Below, one piece after another: positions 8,901 through 15,784 of a DNA stretch of 64,000 nucleotides (its first letter is position 1; each line of letters starts with the position of its first letter). The notes beneath the pieces were generated by a model, which was given only the letters and a program-made list of their open reading frames with translations, had not been told where the DNA came from and did no database searches. The stretch comes from Nocardioides sp. LHD-245 (GTDB lineage: Bacteria; Actinomycetota; Actinomycetes; Propionibacteriales; Nocardioidaceae), in NCBI RefSeq assembly GCF_030929495.1, contig NZ_JAVFWN010000007.1:186001-250000 (forward strand). The letters are read 5' to 3'. The translations under genes and the position numbers were made by a program.

Positions 8901-10469
8901 CGTCTCGGTGCCGTCGTCGATCTGGTCGCCGTCCGTGTCGGCGAGGATCGCCGACGTGCGGAAGAAGCTCATCTCCAACCCGTCGGTCAGGCTGTCTCCG
9001 TCCGTGTCCTGACCGGTCGGGTCGGAGTAGGTCTCGTTGAACTCGACGTCGTCGGTGAGCCCGTCGTCGTCGGTGTCGGAGTCGCGGGGATCGGTGCCCA
9101 GCGACTTCTCCGCCGCGTCGCCCAGACCGTCGCCGTCGGTGTCGGCGGAGTCGAGCACGTCGTCGCCGTCCAGATCGTGCTCGGGTCGGGGAGCCGCACA
9201 GTCAGCGTCGACGGTGCCGGGATTGCTGGTTACAACTCGGGTGTGGGCCTGGCCGTTGCCGAGCTCGACGTGGATCTGGTAGCCGCGCAGCTCCTCGGCG
9301 TCGGTCAGGCCGTCGCAATCGGAGTCCACGAGCCCGCTCGCGCTGGCGGGGGTGCCCCGGAACACCGCGGAGGTGGGGTCGATCGGTCCGCCGAGAGAGC
9401 CGGAGCGCTCGGCGAGTGCCAGGCCGGTGAGGTCGACGACATCGCCGACGCGGACCCGGTAGTCGACCTCGCTCTGCGCGCCGGTCGTCAGCTCCACGCT
9501 CTGCCGGCTGCCGTCAGTGAAGCGCGCGGCACTGACCGGCACGCCGCCGGTGCTGCCCGGCTCCAGGACGACCTCGTAGCCGCCGGGACGCACCGCACTG
9601 TCGCCCATCGGCTTGCTGAACTGGACGACGACGGTGCGGTTGCCGGTCGAGGATGCGCTCGTCACGGCAGGACGGAGGGCGTTGACCGCGATGGTCCCGG
9701 TCACCGACGCGGTGCGGTGCGCCGGGTCGATCGGCTCGCCGCCCGCGTCCAGGACGTCGGTGGACAGGGTGATCCGGTAGGGCACGGCGTAGAGCGGGTC
9801 CGTGCTCAACAGGACCCGGTCGAACCCGGGCAGCAGGGCGGCGCCGGTGACGTTGAGCGAGGGGCTGGAGCCGTACGCCGCGACCGCGCCAGCACTCTCT
9901 CCCATCGGCCGGTTGAACGTCAGCAGCACCTGATCGGTGCCCTGGAGCTCGGCGGAGACGAGTCGCGGTGTGGAGTTGCTCTCCGCGACCCGGACGGTGC
10001 AGGCCTGGAGACCGGCCAGCGCATCCGCCGACCGGGTGCCGGCCGTGGTCATCGCGACCCGGGCCTGCACGAGCCGGCCCCTGGCTGCGCGGCGCTTCCT
10101 CTGCGCCGACTTGAGCCGCTTCGTGGCCTTCTTGACGGCGGGGCCGGACGCGCCCGGATGCACCTTCGCGGTCGTCAGTCGAGCCCTGGCCTGCCGAACC
10201 TTCTTCTTCTTGGCCTTGAGCCTGCTCCTCCGCTCCTCGACCGCCTGCTGGGCCTGGGTGAGAGCGACGCCGGCCGCGGCGAGCTCGGCCTCCTCCGTCC
10301 CGCAGGTGGCAGGCGCGGCCGCGCGCCTGGTCCCGACGTCACCACCCGACCCGCCGCCACCGACCAGGCCACTGGCCACCGCGGTCACGCCGAGCAACAG
10401 CGTAACCGCGACGACCGCGGACAACAGGGAGACCGGACGAGGGTGCATGCGCGGCAAGAGGGAGATCAC
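5958..10469 (-). CDS. Giant secreted protein with thrombospondin type 3-like calcium-binding repeats
   Basis: About 1503 residues. A signal peptide or N-terminal anchor (hydrophobic about 12-32) is followed by a Lys/Arg-rich probable coiled coil (about 62-140). Two SbsA/Big_5-like Ig domains follow (about 167-260 and 266-374, each with an F-x-[RK]-PMG motif). A first block of Asp-rich DTDGDGL.D repeats spans about 381-524. A Ser/Thr/Glu-rich alternating strand region covers about 544-694. A second block of about ten Asp repeats spans 930-1325. A cysteine-containing C-terminal domain ends the protein. The repeats match TSP3/calcium-binding loops, so export and calcium-dependent folding are likely. 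The strand region recalls aerolysin/ETX-MTX pore-formers, but that is only inference. GTG 10469 has GAGG 8 bases upstream; ATG 10448 is the alternative. Function is unknown. Confidence 0.75.
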   Translation of the reverse strand: MISLLPRMHPRPVSLLSAVVAVTLLLGVTAVASGLVGGGGSGGDVGTRRAAAPATCGTEEAELAAAGVALTQAQQAVEERRSRLKAKKKKVRQARARLTTAKVHPGASGPAVKKATKRLKSAQRKRRAARGRLVQARVAMTTAGTRSADALAGLQACTVRVAESNSTPRLVSAELQGTDQVLLTFNRPMGESAGAVAAYGSSPSLNVTGAALLPGFDRVLLSTDPLYAVPYRITLSTDVLDAGGEPIDPAHRTASVTGTIAVNALRPAVTSASSTGNRTVVVQFSKPMGDSAVRPGGYEVVLEPGSTGGVPVSAARFTDGSRQSVELTTGAQSEVDYRVRVGDVVDLTGLALAERSGSLGGPIDPTSAVFRGTPASASGLVDSDCDGLTDAEELRGYQIHVELGNGQAHTRVVTSNPGTVDADCAAPRPEHDLDGDDVLDSADTDGDGLGDAAEKSLGTDPRDSDTDDDGLTDDVEFNETYSDPTGQDTDGDSLTDGLEMSFFRTSAILADTDGDQIDDGTETSLATRRPRVSDLPQPALEIGEMRLDLDVRFIDRTGTESKQVDTEEVSTTLTQTDSKEFASTDSRTLEAGTKLSQTASFTIGYDSGPSAEATFSTTSEQSFNSTFLASFTETSKQETEQERAKTLTSEVEKADSADRTREVHGASVQTAVTLKTAGDIAFTIRNLQVVALIQDPQNPAKLTPVATLLPIQGSASEFNLGPLVPERGPVIFESTQVFPTLVDDLMRNPRGLVFKFSNYDTTDELGRNFAYTSQDINDRTAALTIDYGGFDADDDGVGDLTEKRRVATGTGRLVDTNADGVVDEGDRRAVFDPDGNSLGITLREALAAIGLEEYDETAHPTASLTQAEIDGSYSVIRRDDGGDRIFRVRRTGMEPGVAKQWEIITPTGIDQSLTLDSLIMDAGQSITLAFLADTDQDRLPALLESVHGCVDSPTDSDADGIADSTDTDGDGLDDRFEVLVGWKVESQRGSRNVQSRCTSEDTDNDRLTDDDEAPAAVERDDSGLIVIGTGRAPRRETTGLEDPLIGWALSDPITDPTSADTDADGLTDDYELTERRLPLVSPPATPGQMTELQATSPEHFDSDRDTASDGVEETVGGDPRVADFENFGDSDQDGVVNALEGIGYDVVTRGVSTGGTCDSVCADGATSTVSVTSERDVADTDGDGLNDGEERSLGTHPRSVDTDGDGLSDFEEARGFTLRDLGVVVTDPLDADSDDDKRSDGAEAGRGGGRLIIRVLGEAPYEAFTSPNDADQDLDQLVDGDEAVAGTNPGNFNTDGDNRSDYSEVRLGGRRPLVPDLRVRVNFNGLEIEEDGDGGSSAGDFEFAIGVRKPNGQLWCEHQTGCGAPEHMPFTSWTGGPFGIDLRDCDGNDLYDGVCRWSPRRINFQSGYRVAGLDNEIVVGSVSTSDIELESFSLTGFLREYEGDDVDCSTVYPNPQYEDHSGTIRGTDLTAGTTLMNITRNFGCSTGGDNKVESKLLVSYTAD

Positions 10470-10550
10470 GAGAACCGCCTCGTGTGGGGGAGCAGAGGTA
10501 CCGTGACTGTAGGGAACAGAGCGCTCCGCCACTCCCGTCAGAAGAAGACG

Positions 10551-11927
10551 TCAGGGGAAACTTGAGGGGTTGATCTGCGTCGGCGCGACGGGCCGGACCC
10601 GGCCGGCCGCCAGCATCTCGGCGCGGGTAGCGACCTTCACCCGGGCCCGGCCCTCTGCCTCGCCCAGCGCGACCTCGTGGGCGTCGATCCGCTCCCAGGC
10701 GGTGTGGGGGACGACCGCGACGTCGCGCTCGGCGAAGTAGGCGTCGACGTCCTCCGGGCGACGCGCCGTGGCGGTCGGCGTCGTCTCGGCGAGCAGCTGG
10801 CCGACGGTCTCGGCGGCGTCGCTCTTGGTGTGGCCGATCAGGCCGACCGGCCCGCGCTTGATCCAGCCGGTGACGTAGGTGCCGGGGATCGGGTCGCCGT
10901 CGAGGTCGAGGACCCGGCCGCCGTCGTTCGGGATCACGGCCGCGCGGTCGTCGAACGGCAGGCCGGGCAGCGGGCTGCTGCGGTAGCCGATGGCGCGGTA
11001 GACCTGCTGCACCTCCCAGTCGGTGACCTCACCGGTGCCCTCGACCCGGCCGTCGGCGTTCGGCGAATGGGTGCGCTCGGTGCGCAACGTGGTCACCCGG
11101 CCCGCCTCGTCCGTGACGATCTCCACGGGTGCCTCGGCGAAGTGCAGATGGATCCGGTGCGGCTTGCCGACGGGGTCGGCGCCGACCCAGCTGGTCAGCG
11201 TGTTGAGCACCATCTTCTGCGACTTGTGCTCGGCGATGTGCGCCATGCCGTGCTCGTCGACGTCGAATCCCTCGGGGTGCACGATCACCTCGACGTTGGG
11301 GGAGTGGTTGAGCTCGCGCAGCTCCAGGGGCGAGAACTTCGCGTACGCCGGGCCGCGGCGGGCGAACACGTGCACGTCGGTGATGGTCTTGGCCTTCAGG
11401 CCGGCGTGGACGTGCGCGGGGATGTCGGTCACGAGCATCTCGTCGCCCGTCTTGGCGAGCACGCGGGCGACGTCGAGGGCGACGTTGCCGACGCCGAGGA
11501 CGGCGACGCTGGTCGCCTGGAGGGGCCACTCCTGGGGGACGTCCGGATGCGCGTCGTACCAGGAGACGAAGTCGGCGGCGCCGAGCGAGTGCTCTTCGCC
11601 GGCGATGCCGAGGTCGCGGTCGGCCATGGCGCCGGTGGAGATCACGACGGCGTCGTAGAACTCGCGCAGGTCCTCGAGCTTCACGTCCACGCCGTACTCC
11701 ACGTTGCCGAGGAAGCGGACCTCCGGCTTCGCGATCACCCGCTGCAGGGCCTTGATGATCTCCTTGATCCGGGGGTGGTCCGGCGCGACGCCGTAGCGGA
11801 CCAGGCCGAAGGGCGCGGGCAGCCGCTCGAGGATGTCGACGGAGACCGGGGTCTCGGACTTGGTGAGGATGTCGGCGGCGTAGATGCCGGCCGGGCCACC
11901 GCCCACGATCGCGACGCGAAGAGTCAT
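10551..11927 (-). CDS. fprA: NADPH-ferredoxin reductase (FprA / adrenodoxin reductase type)
   Basis: 458 residues, the usual length for the actinobacterial FprA/adrenodoxin-reductase family. The N-terminal FAD-binding fingerprint is VAIVGGGPAGIYAADIL, followed by the family signature ERLPAPFGLVRYGVAPDHP. A second nucleotide-binding site, VAVLGVGNVALDVARVL, binds NADPH, and the C-terminal GWIKRGPVGLIGHTKSDA segment is diagnostic. The enzyme passes electrons from NADPH through FAD to a ferredoxin, typically to feed cytochrome P450s or other oxygenases. No ferredoxin or P450 lies alongside. ATG 11927 begins directly with the FAD motif. It is divergent from a LysR regulator, whose palindromic operator sits in the shared 76-base gap and could control both. 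Confidence 0.93.
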   Translation of the reverse strand: MTLRVAIVGGGPAGIYAADILTKSETPVSVDILERLPAPFGLVRYGVAPDHPRIKEIIKALQRVIAKPEVRFLGNVEYGVDVKLEDLREFYDAVVISTGAMADRDLGIAGEEHSLGAADFVSWYDAHPDVPQEWPLQATSVAVLGVGNVALDVARVLAKTGDEMLVTDIPAHVHAGLKAKTITDVHVFARRGPAYAKFSPLELRELNHSPNVEVIVHPEGFDVDEHGMAHIAEHKSQKMVLNTLTSWVGADPVGKPHRIHLHFAEAPVEIVTDEAGRVTTLRTERTHSPNADGRVEGTGEVTDWEVQQVYRAIGYRSSPLPGLPFDDRAAVIPNDGGRVLDLDGDPIPGTYVTGWIKRGPVGLIGHTKSDAAETVGQLLAETTPTATARRPEDVDAYFAERDVAVVPHTAWERIDAHEVALGEAEGRARVKVATRAEMLAAGRVRPVAPTQINPSSFP

Positions 11928-11980
11928 GCTGGCGAGTCTGGTCGCTCGCGCGGGCTCACAGAACGAGGTTGTGGTTGGGT

Positions 11981-12003
11981 GCTCACAAGGTTACTTTGTG
12001 AGC
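11981..12003. promoter_or_regulatory. Perfect palindrome, probable LysR autoregulatory operator
   Basis: GCTCACAA (11981-11988) and TTGTGAGC (11996-12003) are perfect inverted 8-base arms around a 7-base spacer, in the divergent gap between fprA and the LysR gene. The palindrome touches ATG 12004 and contains the alternative GTG start at 11998. A further GCTCACA half-site lies at 11954-11960. LysR proteins commonly bind such T-N11-A dyads, so repression of their own gene is likely. Confidence 0.6.
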
Positions 12004-12924
12004 ATGCTCGGACCTCACGTCCCCGACCTGCGGGCGCTGGAGCTGCTGGTCGTGGTCGCCCGCACCGGCAGCCTGGGGGCTGCGGCCACCGAGCTCGGGA
12101 TCAGCCAACAGGCCGCGTCCTCGCGGGTGCGGACCATGGAGGCGCTCGTCGGCGAGCCCCTGGTCGCCCGCAGCAAGCGGGGCTCCGAGCTCACGCCGAC
12201 CGGTGAGCTCGTGGTCCAGTGGGCCGACCGGGTGCTCGACGCGGCCCAGGAGCTCGATGCCGGCATCGCGGCGCTGCGGGTCGACCGGCGCGGCCACCTC
12301 GACATCGCGGCCAGCCTCACCATCGCCGAGCACCTGCTGCCCGGCTGGCTGGTCGGCCTGCGGACCCACCAGGTCCAGCGCGGGCAGCAGCCGACCGAGG
12401 TCACCATGACGGCGACCAACACCGCCCGGGTCGCCGAGCTCGTGGAGGCGGGCGACGTCGTGCTCGGCTTCGTCGAAGGCCCGGAGGCGCCCCGCGGGCT
12501 GCGGCGGCGCCTGGTCGGCACCGACGAGCTCGTGGTGGTCGTCGGCCCGCAGCACCCCTGGGCGCTGCGCGCCCGCCGCCGGGTGAGCGCCGAGACGCTC
12601 GCGGCCACGCCGCTCGTCGTACGCGAGGCGGGGTCGGGGACCCGGACCGTGCTGGAGCGGGCCCTGGCCGACCGGCCGCGCGCGACGCCGGCGCTGGAGC
12701 TGTCGAGTACGGCGGCGGTGCGGGCCGCGGTCGCCGCCGGAGCCGGCCCCGCGGCGGTCGGCGCGCACGCCGTGCGCGACGACCTCCTCACCGGCCGCCT
12801 GGTGCGGGTCGCGGTGACTGGGCTCGACCTCACCCGCCGACTGCACGCCGTCTGGAAGGGCGGTCCGCACCCGCCCGAGGGTCCCGCCCGCGAGCTGGTC
12901 GCCTGGGCCGCGCGTCGTCCCTGA
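12004..12924 (+). CDS. LysR-family transcriptional regulator
   Basis: 306 residues, the standard LysR length. The N-terminal winged helix-turn-helix (about 6-65) includes ALELLVVVARTGSLGAAATELGISQQAASSRVRTME, interrupted here only in description. The rest (about 90-300) is the periplasmic-binding-protein-like effector domain. ATG 12004 follows directly on a perfect palindrome; an in-frame GTG at 11998, inside the palindrome, would add two residues. The gene is divergent from the ferredoxin reductase and convergent with phenylalanine hydroxylase, from which a long hyphenated palindrome separates it. Effector and regulon are not evident, although fprA is the obvious candidate target. Confidence 0.88.
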   Translation: MLGPHVPDLRALELLVVVARTGSLGAAATELGISQQAASSRVRTMEALVGEPLVARSKRGSELTPTGELVVQWADRVLDAAQELDAGIAALRVDRRGHLDIAASLTIAEHLLPGWLVGLRTHQVQRGQQPTEVTMTATNTARVAELVEAGDVVLGFVEGPEAPRGLRRRLVGTDELVVVVGPQHPWALRARRRVSAETLAATPLVVREAGSGTRTVLERALADRPRATPALELSSTAAVRAAVAAGAGPAAVGAHAVRDDLLTGRLVRVAVTGLDLTRRLHAVWKGGPHPPEGPARELVAWAARRP

Positions 12925-12927
12925 CCC

Positions 12928-12988
12928 GTCGCACCGGACATACCTGTCCCCGGTCCGGTCGATGCACGACCCGGATGTCCGGTGCGAC
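12928..12988. terminator. Long hyphenated palindrome between convergent genes, probable bidirectional terminator
   Basis: Perfect 14-base arms (12928-12941 and 12975-12988) flank a 33-base loop. The pairing can be extended outward to the TGACCC/GGGTCA ends (12922-13000) with a small bulge. It lies between the stop of the LysR gene and the stop of phhA. It has no T-tract, as is usual for actinobacterial hairpins. Two similar structures occur at 35293 and 38375. Confidence 0.6.
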
Positions 12989-12997
12989 GGAGTCGGG

Positions 12998-13894
12998 TCA
13001 GGCGTGGGCCGGGGTGCGGGCGAGCATCTCGGCGATCGAGTCGTCGGTGCACGAGGCCCAGAAGCCGCCGACGACGTCCTCCAGCTGGGTGAAGGACTCC
13101 GCGACGTAGAGGACGTCCTGGTAGTCGGTGATGTCGTAGAGCTGGGTGCCCATGGTGGCGATCTCGAGCGGTCGGATGGTCATCCCGCGGAACGCCTCGA
13201 TCTCGCCGGGCGAGGAGAGGATGCCGGCGCCGTACGCCTTGAGCTCGCCGGCCTCCCAGAGCACGCCGAACTCGAGGGTGAACCAGAAGACCTTGCTGAT
13301 GAACTCCAGCGCCTCGGTGGTCCGCACCCGGCGCGAGGCCCGGCCGGCGAGCTCGTAGAGGGCGGTGAAGCGCGGGTTCGCCAGAGTGTTGCCGTGGCCG
13401 ACGACCTCGTGGAGCACGTCGGGCTCGGGCGTGTAGAGCGGCACCGAGTGGTGGCGGACGTACTGGGTCGACCAGAACGCCTTGTCGGCGAGCGAGCCGT
13501 AGAACTCCCGCAGCGGGACCAGGCCGGCGGCCGGCCGGTAGCTGAACCCGGTCAGCGGCGCGAGCCACTCGCCGACCTCGGCCAGCTGGGGGATCCGGTC
13601 GATCGGCAGGCCCAGCGACTCCTTGCCGTCGAGGAACTCACGACAGCCGTACGCGCGGTGCTTGGTCACCAGCGCCTCGCTGACCACCTGCCAGACCCGG
13701 TGCTCGTCGTCGGTGTAGACCGCCGTCGGGCAGGGTTGGCCGGGACGCCAGTTGCTGGCGAGCGTGGCGAGCGCGTCGCGTCGGGCGCGGTAGGCCGGGT
13801 CGGCGAATCCGGGATGGTCGGCGCCGAGATGGACCTTGAGCGAGCCGTCCTCGTCGGCGGTCACCGGTGCGAAGTACTGGGCTTCCTCGAACAT
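12998..13894 (-). CDS. phhA: Phenylalanine 4-monooxygenase
   Basis: 298 residues, matching bacterial phenylalanine hydroxylases. The iron ligands are visible: H162 and H167 in VLHEVVGHGNTL, and E208 in KVFWFTLEFGV, the family's 2-His-1-Glu site. The enzyme hydroxylates phenylalanine to tyrosine using tetrahydropterin and oxygen, the entry to phenylalanine catabolism. ATG 13894 starts the conserved N-terminus (MFEEAQYFAPV). The frame is open far upstream, but that part is antisense to the divergent Lrp-type regulator. That regulator, 90 bases away, is the likely controller, responding to an aromatic amino acid. Confidence 0.93.
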   Translation of the reverse strand: MFEEAQYFAPVTADEDGSLKVHLGADHPGFADPAYRARRDALATLASNWRPGQPCPTAVYTDDEHRVWQVVSEALVTKHRAYGCREFLDGKESLGLPIDRIPQLAEVGEWLAPLTGFSYRPAAGLVPLREFYGSLADKAFWSTQYVRHHSVPLYTPEPDVLHEVVGHGNTLANPRFTALYELAGRASRRVRTTEALEFISKVFWFTLEFGVLWEAGELKAYGAGILSSPGEIEAFRGMTIRPLEIATMGTQLYDITDYQDVLYVAESFTQLEDVVGGFWASCTDDSIAEMLARTPAHA

Positions 13895-13984
13895 GACAGC
13901 AGTCTGTGACGTGGTCCATGCAATTGCGAGCCAAACCAGACGAATGGCTGTCACGGGCCGGTCAGGCATGGCAATCTGTCTTGT
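13895..13984. promoter_or_regulatory. Divergent control region between phhA and an Lrp/AsnC regulator
   Basis: This 90-base gap is less GC-rich than its surroundings and holds the palindrome GCAATTGC (13920-13927), a related TGGCAATC stretch near 13969-13975, and GACAG/CTGTG elements close to the phhA start. Lrp/AsnC proteins bind several degenerate AT-rich dyads in such positions. Exact boxes are not assigned. Confidence 0.4.
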
Positions 13985-14416
13985 ATGGACCGCGTCGATC
14001 ATGGAATCCTGGACATCTTGCGTGCCGACTCGCGGACCTCGATCCGAGAGGTCGCCGAACGGCTCGGGATCAGCCGCGCGAGCGCCTACGCGAGGGTCAA
14101 GCGGCTCGTGGAGACCCGGGTGATCCGTGGCTTCACCATCGACGTCGACCACGCGGCCCTGGGGCTGGGCCTGCCGGCCTACATCCACGTCCGGATCAAG
14201 CAGAACACCTGGAAGTCCTTCCGGAAGAAGGCCTGGGCGCTGGAGGAGGCGGCTCATGTCGCCCTCGTCGCCGGTGACTTCGACTGCGTGATCCTGGTCC
14301 GCGCCCGCGACGCCGAGCACCTGCGCGAGCTCGTGCTGGAGCGGATCCAGGCACTGCCCGAGGTGGTCGCGACCCAGACGGTGCTGGTGTTCGAGGAGCA
14401 CGTCGGGCAGGCCTGA
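13985..14416 (+). CDS. Lrp/AsnC-family transcriptional regulator
   Basis: 143 residues, the normal length for the family. The N-terminal helix-turn-helix (about 2-60) includes LDILRADSRTSIREVAERLG and the recognition helix SRASAYARVKRL. The C-terminal RAM ligand-binding domain (about 65-140) has the expected AGDFDCVILVRARDAEHL segment. Lrp/AsnC proteins form octameric discs that sense amino acids. Its divergent position beside phhA suggests phenylalanine- or tyrosine-responsive control, as in Pseudomonas-like or mycobacterial phhA regulation; this is inference from context. The alternative targets are its own promoter and unlinked genes. An 8-bp hairpin follows the stop. Confidence 0.9.
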   Translation: MDRVDHGILDILRADSRTSIREVAERLGISRASAYARVKRLVETRVIRGFTIDVDHAALGLGLPAYIHVRIKQNTWKSFRKKAWALEEAAHVALVAGDFDCVILVRARDAEHLRELVLERIQALPEVVATQTVLVFEEHVGQA

Positions 14417-14436
14417 GCCACCGTTCTGCGGCACGC

Positions 14437-14459
14437 CTGCGGGCATGTCCCGCCCGCAG
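14437..14459 (+). terminator. Hairpin after the Lrp/AsnC gene
   Basis: CTGCGGGC (14437-14444) pairs perfectly with GCCCGCAG (14452-14459) around a 7-base loop, 20 bases after the regulator's stop codon. No T-tract follows. Confidence 0.5.
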
Positions 14460-14583
14460 CGCCCGGCCGGTCCGCACCGCCCCGGGGACGCCGGGGCTGT
14501 GGAGTTGAACGTCGTCCGTCGAGCGATCTCCGTAGGGTCAGTGGCGATGGCGGATGGCGGCGGAATGATGCAGGAGGAACGGC

Positions 14584-14832
14584 ATGGGGCGAGCTCCTGG
14601 CTTCGGAACGCTCAAGGCGCGCCGTCTCCGGCGGCTGCTCGAGCACGAACTCGGCTATGCCGTCGCCGGCAACCCGGGCGGCTCCCACCGCCGGCTGACG
14701 AGCCCGGGGCGCCCGCCGCTGGTGTTCGCCTACCATGACAACGAGGAGATCGGTGGCTGGATGGTCCGCAAGATCCTCGTGAGCGCCGGACTCAGCGTCG
14801 AGGAAGCCAAGGAGGTGTTTCGCCGTGCCTGA
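14584..14832 (+). CDS. HicA-like toxin (type II toxin-antitoxin mRNA interferase)
   Basis: 82 residues with the HicA/YcfA double-stranded-RNA-binding-like fold signature: RRLLEHELGYAVAGNPGGSH with the catalytic histidine of the GSH motif (about residue 35), and the C-terminal VRKILVSAGLSVEEAKEVF segment typical of HicA. HicA toxins degrade mRNA and are neutralised by HicB. The start ATG 14584 is preceded by a strong AGGAGG 6 bases away. The gene overlaps the downstream HicB-like gene by 8 bases, as in canonical hicAB pairs. It is slightly longer than many HicA proteins (about 60-80). Toxin activity is inferred from family only. Confidence 0.75.
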   Translation: MGRAPGFGTLKARRLRRLLEHELGYAVAGNPGGSHRRLTSPGRPPLVFAYHDNEEIGGWMVRKILVSAGLSVEEAKEVFRRA

Positions 14833-15460
14833 CCGTGCCGTCAAGGAAACGACCCATGTCCTGATGGTCGACGAGCGTCGAGACGGGGCGGGCCTCAGCA
14901 TGTACTCGCCCCAGATGCCGGGCTTCGCGTTCGGGCGAGCCACCCAGTCCGAGTTCCTCGCCGACTACCAGGACGCACTGCGCAAGGCAGGAGTTCGCGG
15001 TCAGGTCGAGAGCCACAACGAGTACTTCAGTGTCCTTCCGGACGGGCAGGAGTACTCGGTTCGCTGGTCGACCGACCAAGCGCACGTCGATGAGCGCGTC
15101 ACCCTGGCACAGCACCTGATCGGGATTCTCGAGGCCACGCCCGAGATGGTCCTCAGCGACGTCGACAGCGGGCGCGAGGTTTCGCCCGATGGCATCGTAC
15201 GATTCGTCTGTGCGCTCCCCAGCGACCGGCTCGGCTGGATCATCGACCAGATGGATCCGAACGGCGAGATCCTGACCATCTGCACGATGGTCACCAACCG
15301 GATGATCTTCGGAACCTCCGTGGCGACGGCCGGCGCTCCGGCTGCGGTCGGCTGGCCGCAGACCGATGAGTTCGGCTGGACCCGCGAGACCACGATCGGC
15401 GAGATGATGGTGTCGATCGCCTCCTCACCCGAGCGGCGCAAGGTCGCGGTCGCTGCCTGA
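14825..15460 (+). CDS. HicB-like putative antitoxin with an unusual long C-terminal extension
   Basis: 211 residues. The first 50 or so (VDERRDGAGLSMYSPQMPGFAFGRA, then FLADYQDALRKAGV; written here in two short pieces) resemble the partial RNase H fold of HicB, in which a SPQVPG-like turn and an alpha helix follow two strands. Typical HicB proteins are about 70-140 residues and end in a ribbon-helix-helix or HTH. Here the last 120 residues show no such motif and are unlike anything I recognise. The gene starts with GTG 14825 inside hicA, so translation is coupled. It is probably the antitoxin of the pair, but the long C-terminus leaves its DNA-binding mode and function open. Confidence 0.55.
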   Translation: MPDRAVKETTHVLMVDERRDGAGLSMYSPQMPGFAFGRATQSEFLADYQDALRKAGVRGQVESHNEYFSVLPDGQEYSVRWSTDQAHVDERVTLAQHLIGILEATPEMVLSDVDSGREVSPDGIVRFVCALPSDRLGWIIDQMDPNGEILTICTMVTNRMIFGTSVATAGAPAAVGWPQTDEFGWTRETTIGEMMVSIASSPERRKVAVAA

Positions 15461-15461
15461 C

Positions 15462-15483
15462 CCACGATCACGAAGGCGTGGGC
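15462..15483 (+). terminator. Weak hairpin after the hicAB-like pair
   Basis: CCCACG (15462-15467) and CGTGGG (15478-15483) form a 6-bp stem with a 10-base loop immediately after the stop codon at 15460. Confidence 0.35.
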
Positions 15484-15641
15484 GGCGAGAGTCCTGGCGC
15501 AGGTCTTCATCCGTGTGGCCAGGCCGGGACAGCCGGCTCGCCGCGGTCGCGGTCCGGCACCTGCCCGTCGTCGTACGCGCGCTCCGTCGACCCGGCTCCA
15601 GCACATGAGAGGCGCTGCCGCAGGGTCGATGAGTGAGTTTT

Positions 15642-15656
15642 CCCCAATATTTGGGG
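15642..15656. promoter_or_regulatory. Palindrome upstream of the pilin gene, possible operator
   Basis: CCCCAA and TTGGGG are perfect 6-base arms around TAT, about 130 bases before the pilin start. It is followed by TGTTT. It could be a regulator site or a terminator closing the upstream transcription unit. Confidence 0.4.
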
Positions 15657-15784
15657 TGTTTCGGCTCCTGCGGTAAAGAAAGTCGGATTGTCGGGACGAG
15701 AGGTCCGCGCAGGCGTTTCCTGGACACAGCGCTCGGGGGCTGCTCTCACATCCATCACCCCTCTCTCCTTCTGGAGGCTTTGGC

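Larger units (their letters stand above)
15461..15784 (+). promoter_or_regulatory. 324-base leader/control region before the type IV pilus cluster
   Basis: No gene was found in this stretch. It holds a hairpin at 15462, then a comparatively AT-rich patch (about 15630-15700) with the palindrome CCCCAA-TAT-TTGGGG and the motif GGTAAAGAAAGTCGG, and ends with a GGAGG ribosome site 7 bases before pilin ATG 15785. The patch is the likely promoter of the pilus operon, but -10 and -35 elements could not be placed with confidence. No cyclic-di-GMP riboswitch consensus was found. Confidence 0.4.

Noticed and set aside
5307..10565. A 1752-codon open frame on the plus strand opposite the giant secreted gene
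   Set aside because: It is a GC-rich shadow. Its translation is compositionally biased, matches no family, and overlaps both the LAL gene and the strongly supported minus-strand gene.
15675..15705. Sigma-28/WhiG promoter (TAAA-N15-GCCGATAA) before the pilin
   Set aside because: TAAA is present but the second element reads GGGACGAG, which does not match.
15461..15784. Possible cyclic-di-GMP (GEMM) riboswitch before the pilin
   Set aside because: The GGGACGCAAAGCC-type core and the second conserved loop were not found.
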